A DNA stretch of 64,000 nucleotides from Prorocentrum cordatum (Eukaryota; Sar; Dinophyceae; Prorocentrales; Prorocentraceae). The translations under genes were made by a program, and so were the position numbers. This document shows, in pieces, positions 54,515 through 64,000 of the stretch; positions within the stretch are counted from its first letter, which is position 1; each line of letters opens with the position of its first letter. The notes below the pieces were generated by a model, which saw only the letters and a program-made list of their open reading frames with translations, had not been told where the DNA came from and searched no databases. Location: NCBI GenBank assembly GCA_963575745.1, contig CAUYUJ010014172.1:301501-365500 (forward strand). Direction: 5' to 3'.

Positions 54515-54607
54515 CTGCTCCTTCGGGATGTAGGGGAGCTCGCCGAACAGTATGAGGTACGCCGTGGCTCCGAACGACCAAACGTCTGATTCGCCGCTCG
54601 TTTCTCG
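54515..54607 (-). CDS. Protein-kinase subdomain VIII-IX fragment (single exon or relic)
   Basis: The minus strand reads SDVWSFGATAYLILFGELPY within GRETSGE...IPKEQ. DVWSFG is the near-invariant kinase subdomain IX core whose aspartate stabilises the catalytic loop, and LILFGELPY follows as in calcium-dependent and related Ser/Thr kinases. No catalytic loop (HRD) or DFG motif is visible in the same frame nearby, so this is an internal exon or a relic. It begins after a CGAG at the left and ends before GGCCGCC. The C-terminal kinase motif at 45.2 kb is on the same strand but far away. The flanking frame is Arg/Pro-rich and is not kinase. Confidence 0.55.
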
Positions 54608-54739
54608 ACCGCCGACGACGATGACGACGGTGGTTTTCTGACGCTTCCCCCAACCCCTCCTCTGCTGCTGGACCCTTGTTAACCGCAGCGCCGCCCGTCT
54701 CATCTCACTCCTCCCGCCATTCCTTCGCCTCCCACTCCT
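54608..54739. other. Short unassigned stretch
   Basis: No repeat or supported gene. Confidence 0.3.
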
Positions 54740-55330
54740 GCCCCCGATCCGCATGCATATGTTGGCACATCCCTCACACGCTTCATGCCCCCATGAAGAG
54801 TTCCACCTACGGCCTCCGCTGACACGCGCGAATGCCGCAGTCCACCGGTTTCGGCGCACCCTTCATGCGCTTCGCTCCTGCATGTGCAACGTGAAGCACG
54901 GCCTCTACGGGCGCGCGCGTGTGCTGCTCCGGGCTCGTGCCGCGGGCATCATCCCTCGCACGCTGCATGCCCAGAACGACGCTGCACCTACGCCTACGGC
55001 CTCAGTGGGAGTGCGGGCATACCGCCCCACGTCCATCTCGGCGCACTCCTCACAGGGCTGATGCCCTCTTCGGACCTTCACCTACGACCTGAGTGAGTGG
55101 GCGTGTATGCCACACCACGCCGCTTTCGGCACACCCCTGACTCGTTCCGTGTCTCCGCTGGGAGCTCCACCTGCGCACAGGCGCCCACACAGGGAACCCC
55201 ACCTGCGGCCTGAGGTGGCGTGCGCGCATGCCGCCCCGCGCCCATTTTGGCACACACACACACACCTCGCGCGCTTCGCACTCCGTAGGAGCAAGAAGGT
55301 TGCCGCGCCCTGCCCCACGCGCAGCTGTAT
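54740..55330. repeat. Degenerate satellite of about 115 bp
   Basis: Variants of CACCTACGGCCTCAGTGGGA, GTGCGGGCATACCGCCCCAC, CATTTCGGCGCAC and TCATGCCC recur from about 54780, 55000, 55090 and 55200. The copies have diverged strongly. ORFs of 60 to 110 codons on both strands translate this satellite. Confidence 0.6.
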
Positions 55331-55700
55331 GGGGCGGGGCCCTGCACGAGGGTAATTCCCGAAACAGCTCGTCTCTAATGGCTCTTCGCATTCTAAGAAA
55401 TGAACAGATGGATTGCCAGATCCAAAATCAGGCGGGAGACGGTGCTCCCGTTGTCTCCCGTTGTCTCACATCGTCTCCTGTTGCGTTGTCTCCCCTTGTC
55501 TATCTCTATCCACTTCCCTATCCCAATCCGCTTGTCCATCCTGTATCCCTATCCCGACCCCCCATCCTCATCCCGATCCACCCCCATCGACACTGTGCAA
55601 AGCCGTTTGGAAGATTCTGCCGCAAGCGTGTTATGCTTGCTTGCTTGGAAGAGTCCGGAAATATCCTGGGACCTCTGGGGACCTCGGGTTGGGCGTGGCT
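55331..55700. other. Intergenic stretch, nothing supported
   Basis: Contains a short CCCGTTGTCTCACAT-type pyrimidine-rich patch near 55440-55600. No gene is seen. Confidence 0.3.
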
Positions 55701-55850
55701 TAATGGGGGGGTCACAAATGGGGGGGTCAGAAAAGGTCCCCTTCGTGCCCCTTTCGGGCCCCTCCAGAGCCCCAGGGGGCTCGTTTAGGTACCGTTTGGG
55801 TACCTTTTCGGACCACCCTCGCCGCCCCCCCATTTATGACCCCCCCATTA
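55701..55850 (+). mobile_element. MITE-like element B (TA target duplication)
   Basis: 150 bp: TA, then ATGGGGGGGTCACAAATGGG at the left, and the complementary CCCCATTTATGACCCCCCCAT before TA at the right. The terminal inverted repeats are about 24 bp with one or two mismatches. No second copy is seen in the window. Confidence 0.7.
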
Positions 55851-56016
55851 CGCAGCGCCCAATCGGGAGACCACGACACACCTCCGGAGACCAGTTCGCC
55901 GCCTCCGAAGACGACGGCGGCGGCGGCGACGGCGACGACGGAGAAGCAACGGGAGCGCCCCGAACAGCCCAACGTCTGGCGCGCCGCCTTCCAAGGAGGA
56001 GAGGACCGAGGGTCAA
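55851..56016. other. Short spacer between elements B and C
   Basis: Includes a GGCGGCGGCGACGGCGACG run. No gene. Confidence 0.3.
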
Positions 56017-56185
56017 TGACTACCTACCAGACCACCCCAACCCAACCCGAAGACCCGAATTTCGGGTTGGGGGGGGTAAGGGTTCCACACGTGTTTTTTT
56101 CTATGTTTCCCGACACCCCCCCTACTGGAAATCGAGGGTAAATCTGGGCCTTCGGGTTGGGTTGGGGTGGTTTGGTGGGTGGTGA
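56017..56185 (+). mobile_element. MITE-like element C (GTCAA target duplication)
   Basis: 169 bp flanked by GTCAA at 56012-56016 and 56186-56190. Left end TGACTACCTACCAGACCACC; the right end, read on the minus strand, is TCACCACCCACCAAACCACC (16 of 20 match), and both continue CCAACCCAACCCGAAG. The interior has the palindrome ACCCGAATTTCGGGT. Confidence 0.65.
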
Positions 56186-56190
56186 GTCAA

Positions 56191-58784
56191 CGACAGTGAT
56201 GTGAACAACAAAAGTTCCAAGTCGAACAGCAACGCAAATCAAGCCGTGCGAAACTGCCACCCGTCTGGGGGGGGGGGGGCGCACGCCCCTCCCGTGATCA
56301 CGAGTCCTCCGAGCTCGACGAGCGAGCACGGGAAGGCGCAGAGGGGCGGGCGGGCACGCAGGAGTCTTCGGCGGCAGAGGGTCAGAAAGGGGCGGCCACT
56401 CCCTCTCGGAACAGAGTCTGGCTTCCTGTGGAGGTGTCGTAGAGCTCCCCCAGCACCTCAGCCAGGAGGGACGGGCGAAGGGGGCTAGGTGGCAACTCCT
56501 GGGATGCCTTCGCGAACACGAGCAGCAACTACCCAATCGGAATGAGGGCGATTGAATCTGCATCAAAGCGGGTGAAGACGCATATTCCGCACGGTTGAGC
56601 AGCATGGACCCGAACGACACTGAATTCAGTCAGGCCAGAACAGATGAAACCAGATTTCAACCAAGGGTAAATCCAGGGTGGGTATCTAAGTCAAACCCTC
56701 ATGGGTTGTAACGTACACGGAAGATGAACGGAGAGAAAGGCAAGCAACAAGCGCCGTGCGCTCCTTCGTTCCTTCCCACCAAGAATGCCCGTGAGCCGAC
56801 GCCAATCACTTATGGTGAACATGCCAAAGGGCGGGGGCAGCAAAGGGGTGGGTGGAAGTTTAGCGGATGAACTACACACGGCTGGCTCTCCTGGCGCCTC
56901 ATGACGGCAGCGGCAACCATGACTCGGAAGGTGCCCAGCAGCGGAACCGAAACCACATTGCCTGTATCAGATTCCGTAACCTTCTCATTTCCCACTCTCG
57001 CCGTCGTCCTCCCAGGAGGCCCTCACAGCCCAGTCAACCAGGCACGAGGCAGAGATGCCAAGGGCAAACAGAAGCATCCCAAAGATGATGGATTGCCGAA
57101 GGAGCGCAGTAGTAATGACAAGCCTCGAGACGAACCCAGACATGCCGCACCACGATGCGGGAGTCCGTCCGAGAACATGAGATGCCCACGCCTGTCACGA
57201 AGCCTGCTGGCCGATTGAAACTGCACTGCGGCTTCATATCGAAAGAGCATGGGACACAGCACGACGAGCATAGAGAGACAATCATATGATGTCGAAACTT
57301 CCGAAGGGCAATACCGCTAACCACGCCCGACAAGAGGCCCTCCCTGTTCCGGTTGCCCAAGCACGCCTCCGACGTTCGAAGTAGCAGAGGAATATCTCAT
57401 CTTGGTGGGGGCCAGTCCTTCTTTTCCCACAGCACCCTCTCCAGCAAGATTGTCCGTGAGCTCTGGGCACGCATGGTCAGAATTACCTTCCAGGTCGAAG
57501 CCCCGCGATAACCTCGTGGGAACCATGCGCGGCCAACACGCTCACGAGCAAGAGACCAACCCCCGGCAACACGAGGCGGCGAAGCACGGTGCTTAGCTCC
57601 ACAACCCTGCACCCCATCAAGGAGGAGACAGACGCCGAACTCGAGCCTGGTCGAGGCCGCAGAGCAGAATGAAAATCGACGTGCGCCGCAGCTGCACCCA
57701 AAGCACGCACCCGTCCGTCAGCGGCGCAAACGCCATGGCGTTCCCTCATCTTCCGCATTCTGCTCAAAATGGGTTGCCAGACTCTTCCAGGAATCATTCC
57801 TGACAAGTCTGTCATCCTGGATCGACTTTGACAGGCCTGGGGCCGGATACGGCCCTCGAGAGGCCGCGAACAACTAACAGCCCCCTGTAGCGGTACAAGC
57901 CACCGATGCACCCCCCGCATCCTCGTGAACGGCTCCACACACCCCACGCGGAACAGCTGAAATTGAAAATGACAATTGGACGGATTGCATAGTTGCTACA
58001 CCCCACACCACATCACTCGCCCACACGACCGCGAAGCGAGCACAACGGGCGACAGAATCGCTCAGCCAGCGAGCTCCACCCCGTCGTGCCAGAGCAAGGT
58101 CTTGTGTGCCAGGGGCAGCGTGGCCGAGTTTGCGTCGCTGGCGGCGAAGCGCATCGCGCAACTCCCCAGGGTGCCCGACTGATTCGGGCGCCACCTCCGG
58201 GCGCCTGCGGCCGCGCAGGTCGGCCGAGCCGGCTCGTTGAGAGCTCGAGCAGGGCCTGGCAGGGCCTCGTGAACTCGTGGGCGGCGAGCCGAGCGCACCG
58301 GACGGCGGTCCTGCGCTCTCGCGCCCGCCCGCGCCAGGCGGCCGAGGCCGCGCCGACGGCGTGGCGGCGGGGGCCACGGGGGTCGGCGCCAGGGAGCGCA
58401 GGCCGGCTGGGCCACGTCGGCGCCGAAGGTCCGCGACCCGCGACGGGGTGGTGCGGACCACGAGGGCTCGGGTGAGCGGACGAGGGCCAGCCGGGCGTCT
58501 TGCATCACGAGGCCGCGGCAGGACCCCGAGAACGAGGCGACACCTGTGTTCGGGGTGACAGTTTGGAGCGCTTTCGAGGCGGGCGGGGCGAAAGGCAAAA
58601 GCGACGGGCCGGCGAGAGGGACAAGGGGAAAAAGAAGCGTTAATCCAACATGGTGGGGTGGTGCTGATGATGAGGACGAGGATGTATCCTGACACGGGGC
58701 GGTGGTGATGGTCAATGCAATGAGAGAGAGGACGAGAGTAACGGGGATACAGAAAAGAACAAACTGCGTAAGGATACACTTTTC
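56191..58784. other. Intergenic stretch, no recognised gene
   Basis: Several minus-strand ORFs (57483-57947, 58062-58715, 57874-58779) overlap and are GC-rich with no motif I recognise. A short frame near 56490-56400 reads LAEVLGELYDTSTGSQTLF and looks protein-like, so a small exon is possible. No repeats stand out. Confidence 0.3.
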
Positions 58785-58912
58785 ACGGTCCGCGCGGATT
58801 TCGTGGATCTGCGCTGGACCCCCCTGGTGGCGCCCGCCTCTAGCGCCGCCCCTGGCGCGCTTCCGCGCCAGGGAGGGGTCCAGCGCAGATTCAAGAAATC
58901 CGCGCGGACCGT
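58785..58912. repeat. Long inverted repeat related to intron 1 of the GT32-like gene
   Basis: Left arm ACGGTCCGCGCGGATTTCGT and following GGATCTGCGCTGGACCCC pair with the complement of the right arm (GGGGTCCAGCGCAGATTC, then AAGAAATCCGCGCGGACCGT). The arms are about 48 bp with few mismatches, and the loop is GC-rich. The right arm also matches intron 1 of the gene at 59,657-62,883. Confidence 0.85.
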
Positions 58913-59656
58913 CAAATGTTATGTGTGTGGCGTTTGTGTTTTTCTTCTGCGAGAGGATGAAGGGGATTAAGGCGTTGCTAATGTCAATAACGATGATGAG
59001 GATGATGATGGCGATGGTGGTGAGTAGCAGGTCGGCAACAAGGGGCGCGTGTCAAGCGAAGCGCCGCCGACAGGGAACTTGCCTGGAACGTGCCAAAAAC
59101 TCTGCGCAGAAACGAGGGGAAGGCAGCCACAGGGCGTGCCCACCGCCCCCCTCCCCGAAAGTCCTGACTCGTGCGGCGAAGCGCCCCACGTGCACCGGGC
59201 GACAAGAGGAAGGAAGGGGAGAGGAACGGGGAGGAAGAGGGGGAGAGGAACGAGGAGGAGGAGGGAGAGGAGGCCAAGCAGGACGATGAGTGGGAGAGGA
59301 GCCAGAAGGAGGAGAGGGGGAGAGGAACCGAGGAGGAGGATGAGGAAGAGAAGTAGGAGGAGCAGGACGATACTGGGGAGAGGAGCGAGGAGGCGGAGGA
59401 CAAGCATGACGATGAGGAGAGGAACATGAAGGAGAAAGGAACAGAGGTGAAGGGGAGAGAACGGATGACAGAAAGAATGGAGAAGAGGGTAGAACAGATG
59501 AGGAGGACAGGCAGGAGAAGGAGGAGGCGGAGAACAAGAGAATGGAGAGAGGGATAGGAGTAGCAATGGGGGGGGGCGGTCGGGACGAAGGATAAGCAAA
59601 AAATATGGAAAGCTGGAGCAGGAGCCAGAACTAGCAGGCATACTGCCTCGAGTATC
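58913..59656. other. 3' flank of the GT32-like gene; GA-rich low complexity
   Basis: From about 59210 to 59570 the plus strand is GAGGAGGAGAGG-rich, giving Ser/Pro/Leu-rich minus ORFs (for example 58984-59826) that are artefacts. No gene is called here. Confidence 0.5.
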
Positions 59657-62600
59657 TCAGCAGCAGCGTCCTTTGTCCTTTCGCCACGCGAACGAGTGGG
59701 AGTAATGGACCATGCTTCGTGTATCCTGGTATTCCACCACGTCGACACCACCGGCCTTACCGAGCTTCTCGAAATCGCTGAACGCCTCTGAAAACATGCC
59801 GTTGCCCATGGTCTCCAAGATGTCATAGTCCCGCGTCACACGGATGGTCAGGAGGTTGTGTATTGCCCTCTCACACGCGAAGCGCAAGAAGTCATTGTGC
59901 GGCAGCGCTGCGAAGACCTGTGTTGCAATCCGCCTCAGTGCGGGCGACTTTCCTTTCCTGCTTTTCCGGGTCCTGCCGATCTCGTCTGCCTGCGCCTGCG
60001 TCAGCCATTTCTCAACCTGGACCCTGGCGCTCTTGCCCTCGGGGGGCATGAAAGGCTCGAAGGGATCAGGCAACTTCCACATCCTCGGCGTTAGCTCTGA
60101 GCCATACTGCCAAAATATACCACCGAAGTCGTAAACCACGAGTAAACGGTAGAAGTCCACGAGCGCCACTGGGCGGTCCGCTTTCTGTTCCACCAGTTCC
60201 CATAGGCCTGGGTACTCCGCCTTCACGTACGAGCGCATATCAGTAAGCGACCAGAGCTTGACGCAGTATTTTCCGACCAACTTTTGCGACATCTTCTCGT
60301 AGAACGTGTGGTCGAAGTCCGACTCGTTGGCCATCATAGTCTGGGTGGTCCGGTTCCAAGGGAAATGCAGCAGGTGGACGATGTGTATCCCAGTGGTGTT
60401 GAGGACTTTGCTGTCGTGACACTTCAAATACTTCTGTCTGGCATGCTTACGGCGGTAGAGGTCACTCTTCTCCAATGCCCTCTCCACGTCCTTGGCAGCC
60501 CGTGTCCCCCGCTCGATTAATGTAGTATTTTCGACGAAATGGGTTTTGCGTGTTGTCGTGTTGTGAACCTGTGGTCCGCTCAGATCGGCATCCGCCACCA
60601 TCTTCCGCGTCTGCTCGGGTTCCACCAAATCGATGCTGTTGGCCTTACCCCCAAGCTTCTCATAGTCTACGAGGGCTTCCGAAACCATGCCGCTGCCAAT
60701 GGCTTCTAGGATGTCACTGTCCGTCCTTATGTGGATGGTCAGCAAATTAAAGAGCGCCCTCTTGCATATGAAGCGCAAGAACTCGTCGTGCGGCAGGGAG
60801 GAGAAGGCCTGCGTTGTAATCCGAGCCAATGGTGGTGGCTTTCCCGTTCGTGTTGTCCTTCTCTTACCGAGCTCGTCCGCCTGTTCCTGCGTGATCCTCC
60901 TCTTGAGCAGGAACCTCGCGCTCTTGCCTTCGGGGGGCATGAAGGCCTCGAGTGGGTCGGCTGCCTTCCACATCAGACGCGTCGGCTCTGCGCCGTACTG
61001 CCAGAACACGCCGCCAAAGTCGTGAACGATGACCAGGCGGAAGAAGTCCACGAGCGCCGCAGGGCGGACCGCTTTCCTCTCCACGGCAACCTCCCACAGG
61101 CCCGGATACTCCGCCGTCACGTAGGAGCGCAACGCTGAGGCATTCCAGAGCTTGATGCAATACTTCCCCCGCAACTCAATCGACATCTCATCGTACAACG
61201 CGTGGTCGTAGTCCGACCCGTCCGCTTTCTCACTCAGATGTTCCAGGTCCGGCGGAAAATACAACATGTGGACGATACGGGACCCTGTGGCATTGAGAAT
61301 CGCGCATTCCAGGTACGTTCGTCTGACACGCTCGAGGTGGAAGATGTCATTCTTTATCATCGCCAACTCCAAGTTCCTGCCGTGCCGTGCTGCCGCTCCA
61401 AACGACATGACGCTCCGGGCCGTGTTGTGGACCTCTGCGCCGTCCTTCTGCGGCTGGGAGTCTCCCATACCATCTTGTTGGCCCTTGGGAATCGACGCTG
61501 ATCGACGCTAGTCGAGGCTAAATCAGCGCAGATCATCGATTCCCAAACGCTAATCGACGCTAGCGCACTCTAGAAACCGACTTGCGAGGGTATACGAGAC
61601 TCCCACGATTAGCTGCCGAAGCGTCCTTTTTGTCCGACTTCCTGTCGGCCACTTTCGCACCTCTGGATGACTTCACCATCTTGACCGCCGAGGCCCATAT
61701 CGGCTTGATGGACGTCCCGCTCGCGGACGGAATCAGGGCCGCCTCCAAGCCCACCACATTAATGTTGTTGGACCTCCCGAGCTTCTGGAAGTCGTCGAGG
61801 GCTTCCGAAAACATGTCGCTGCCCATGGCCTCCGTGACGTCGTCGTCCCTGTGGGCATGGGTGGCCAGCAGGTTGAAGAGCGACCTCTTGCACGCGAAGC
61901 GCAGGAACTCGCTGTGCGGCCAGGCGGAGAACACCCGTGTGGTAACCCGCCTCAGCGCCGGCGGCTTCCCCCTTCTGCTCCTCCTGATCCTGCCGATCTG
62001 GTCCGCCTCCTCCGGCGTCAGCCGCTTCTCGACCAGGAGCCTCGCGCTCATGCCCTCGGGGGGCATGAAGAGCTGGAACGGATCAGGCCGCCTCCGTATC
62101 TGGGGGGTCGGCTCTGCCCCGTACTCCCAGAAGATGCCGCCGAAATCGTGCACGACGAGCAGGCGGTAGAAGTCCTCGAGGGCCGCAGGGCCGTCCGCTG
62201 TCTTCTGCACGAGCTCCCAAAGGCCTGGATACTCCGCCGTCACGTACGAGCGCAACTCCGACGGTTTCCAGAGCTTGATGCAGTACTTGGTGCCCTCGTA
62301 CGCCCGATCATCATCGAGATCTTGCGATATCGGCTGCATGGTCGATATACGATCGTAGAAACCCTTATCGAAATCCGACTCATTGGTCTTCAGAGTCCGA
62401 GTGGTGCGATCCCACGGGAAAGACAGCATGTGGACGATACGGAGCCCAGTCTCGTTGTGGTCCCAGCACTGCAGGTACTTCTCTTTGTCATGCCAGCGGT
62501 GGCGGAGATCACTCTTCTGCATCGCCAGCTCCAGATCCCTGGCGGAGTGGACCAGTGTCCCGAAGTGGGCCTTCTGCTTCTTGCCCTGTAGGAAGACACA

Positions 62601-62883
62601 AACCAGAAACACATGCTTTCGGAGGTCCGCGCTGGCGTGTTTATCGCGCCGGGGACGGCGCTGAAGGTGCTGACATGCTGTGGGGAGGGGGTCCAGCGCC
62701 GGTCCAAGGTGTCCACGCGGACCTCCGATATACCATGTTTGCGCAGCCCGTTGTTGTTCGATCCTCTCTCGAGGGACTTCCAGAGAACTCCCGATCGCTC
62801 GAGGCCTCGCGCACCAGGGCGAGCCCTCTGGCAGCGGGCAGCAAGCTGGCGCCAGCAGCCACTAGGAGCGCGGCACCAAGCAT
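59657..62883 (-). CDS. Three-domain GT32-like secretory-pathway protein (3 exons)
   Basis: Predicted exons 62883-62734, 62585-61596 and 61453-59657 join in phase 0 at both junctions, giving about 978 residues. Exon 1 starts MLGAALLVAAGASLLPAARG, a signal peptide or signal anchor, which suggests ER/Golgi lumen. Then come three similar domains of about 300 residues (exon 2 one; exon 3 two), each with LELAM-type start, HNET/LNATG, GKYCVKLW, SYVTAEYPGLWE, DFYRLLVVHDFGGIFW and PPEGKSARV. The DFYRL..V..FGG core matches the glycosyltransferase-32 (sugar-binding DXD) family. In all three the residues after GG are FWQYG or FWEYG where the metal-binding DXD should be, so catalysis may be lost or changed. 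ATGs at 62612 and 61468 lie in introns and are not the start. Function in glycan synthesis is inferred. Confidence 0.8.
61454..61595 (-). other. Intron 2 of the GT32-like gene, with terminal inverted repeats
   Basis: 142 nt, donor GTATACC and acceptor CCCAG on the minus strand. GGTATACGAGACTCCC (61589-61604) and GGGAGTCTCCCATACC (61456-61471) are inverted copies, 14 of 16 matching, straddling the donor and ending at the acceptor. A second inverted pair (TTGGGAATCGA at 61485 and TCGATTCCCAA at 61536) is nested inside. Confidence 0.75.
62586..62733 (-). other. Intron 1 of the GT32-like gene, with inverted repeats
   Basis: 148 nt, donor GTATATCGG and acceptor TTCCTACAG after a pyrimidine-rich stretch on the minus strand. 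CGGAGGTCCGCG near the donor pairs with CGCGGACCTCCG about 40 nt before the acceptor. The plus strand GGAGGGGGTCCAGCGCCGGT and CCACGCGGACC is close to the right arm of the hairpin 58785-58912. Confidence 0.75.
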
Positions 62884-62939
62884 CGACCCCTGCCAAAATG
62901 CTGGGAGGGCCTCCTCGGGGTCCTGCTAGAGAAAAAGCG

Positions 62940-63010
62940 CGAGCCTTTTGCCGCGCGGGTTCGATATACGGAGGTCCAGTGGAGAGGGAAGGTCTGCGCC
63001 GCGGCGCCGC
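62940..63010 (+). repeat. Partial relative of the intron-1 element
   Basis: GATATACGGAGGTCC resembles the donor end of intron 1 (minus strand TATATCGGAGGTCC). It is followed by the near-palindrome GTCTGCGCCGCGGCGCCGCAGAC at 62973-62995. It could be a decayed copy. Confidence 0.35.
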
Positions 63011-64000
63011 AGACCTCCTCAGCCAAAACTGCTGCGTGCGGCCGAGGACGAGGAAGGAACGAGAAGGGACGAGGAGCAGAGCGGCAGCAGGCGCAGAATC
63101 AGGAGCACGAGCGGGAACGGGAGGGAAAGCACCACGAAGGGGAGAAGAAGCAGCGGGAGTGGGGCGGAAGAGGTAGAAGCAGCTCGCGGATAGAGGATCG
63201 GGCATTCAGGGGAGGCAGAGGATAAGATCCGCGCACATTCAGACCTTGCATCGCATTGGACAGTGTACTGAACTGGCACTCCTCCTGCCGCCATTCGTCG
63301 AGGTCCCCTCCCTCTCTCTTTTCCTCCCGATCGGCCTCTGTTCGTTTCCTCACGGAGTGGAAGGCACGCCTCCTGGGGAAGAATGAAAGAATGAGGTGGG
63401 ATGAAGGCCAACGACAATACACATACTGCAAGATGTTCAGGAGTGATCAATGAATTCGCTGGCCTGGTGGGCCAAAGGCGTGCTAAAATCTCTGGTAACA
63501 GGTGAATTGAATATCGAATTCGCGCGCGCGGCGGCCCCTGGATGTCCCCGGACGAAAAATACCCGGGGCAGGTGGCGGCGAGGGGCGGTCTTTGGCGCCC
63601 TCAAGATCACCCCAGTAGCGACCCTGAGAACCTCGAGGGAGCTTCAAGAGGACCCAAGAGTCGGGATCAGTAGGTGGCAGGCCTCAACATGCCCCGAAAA
63701 CAATCCCGAGAGGCCTCAAGGTAGCCCAAAAATTGTCCTGGACAGGTCCAGGCGGGACCCCAGAGGCTGAATCTCGCTGAATTTCCTTGGGCTAAAAATT
63801 GATTTTAGCATCTCACAACCTTTTCGGTCTTCCGACCGCCCAAGACGGCCCAAGAAGCCCACAAGATCGTCCCGAGTCAGACCAAGGGGCTCACAAGACG
63901 GCCCCAAGACGGCACAAGAGGGGCCCAAGCCGGCCCAAGAGGCCTCCCCAGAGGGCTCCAGAGGCTCCCAAGAGGGTACCAAGAGGGGGAATCCGAACTG
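63011..64000. repeat. Non-coding end of window; degenerate CCCAAGA repeats
   Basis: From about 63590 to the end variants of CAAGACGGCCCAAGAGG-CC recur at 15 to 25 base spacing, giving a Gly/Leu/Pro ORF on the minus strand that is a repeat product. 63011-63589 holds nothing I recognise. Confidence 0.55.

Noticed and set aside
53384-54859. 491-codon minus ORF as a single protein
   Set aside because: Only about 31 residues are kinase-like; the rest includes translated CCT microsatellite (poly-Glu) and unstructured Arg/Pro/Ser sequence.
55242-55251. CCATTTTGGC, ten bases of the dinoflagellate spliced leader
   Set aside because: It lies inside a degenerate satellite whose other copies read CCATTTCGGC, so it is a variant of that repeat.
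61454-61468. ATG at 61468 as start of a separate two-domain gene
   Set aside because: It lies in the terminal inverted repeat of the predicted intron 2; splicing joins the frames in phase 0 without it.
62586-62612. ATG at 62612 (MFLVCVFLQ) as start of the GT32-like gene
   Set aside because: These bases look like a pyrimidine-rich 3' splice site; the upstream in-frame exon with a signal peptide gives a better start.
1-64000. CRISPR arrays, rRNA and tRNA genes
   Set aside because: No direct repeats with unique spacers of regular length and no cloverleaf or rRNA sequence was recognised; the tandem repeats have no spacer structure.

Overview
This window looks like a gene-poor nuclear contig from a dinoflagellate. 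Three things suggest it: a Ty1/copia polyprotein of the large, multi-domain kind I associate with dinoflagellate genomes; decayed LINE-type sequence with a zinc-finger, coiled-coil, endonuclease and RNase H order; and a GT32-like gene with short GT-AG introns that carry inverted repeats. Most of the rest is tandem repeats, microsatellites and small inverted-repeat elements. No taxonomic search was run, so the assignment is an inference.

Layout. 0.2-1.6 kb: decayed retroelement-like protein fragment (minus). 1.9-5.6 kb: minisatellites, a dispersed repeat and a 40-bp perfect palindrome. 5.9-7.2 kb: possible broken membrane/coiled-coil gene (minus). 7.6-13.5 kb: decayed LINE (minus) with C-terminal zinc finger, RNase H, Cys/His motif, endonuclease, coiled coil and degenerate N-terminal finger; I could not find its reverse transcriptase. 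13,494-22,675: a structurally complete copia element (minus) inserted into the LINE flank, with 179-bp LTRs differing at 2 positions, a 5-bp AGGTG target duplication, a primer-binding site and a polypurine tract. Its gag and pol share one frame, broken only by a single UAA inside the protease. 22.7-43 kb: almost entirely repeats (a 1.25-kb tandem array, CA and GGA tracts, a 1-kb minisatellite, CAA-bounded units, a 246-bp tandem repeat).

43.2-43.9 kb: one clean unassigned ORF (minus). 45.2 and 54.5 kb: two short minus-strand stretches that read like protein-kinase subdomains XI and VIII-IX. 46.6, 51.9, 55.7 and 56.0 kb: MITE-like elements with terminal inverted repeats and TA or 5-bp target duplications. 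52.1-52.9 kb: broken RNase H relic. 58.8 kb: long hairpin. 59.7-62.9 kb (minus): the best cellular gene, three exons giving a signal peptide plus three GT32-like domains, all lacking the DXD motif.

The main point is that both introns of that gene have inverted repeats at or near their splice sites. Intron 1 shares sequence with the free hairpin at 58.8 kb. Together these suggest introner-like, transposon-derived introns. The copia polyprotein also carries an extra methyltransferase-like block (PCTPW motif) between protease and integrase, and a membrane-spanning tail after RNase H.
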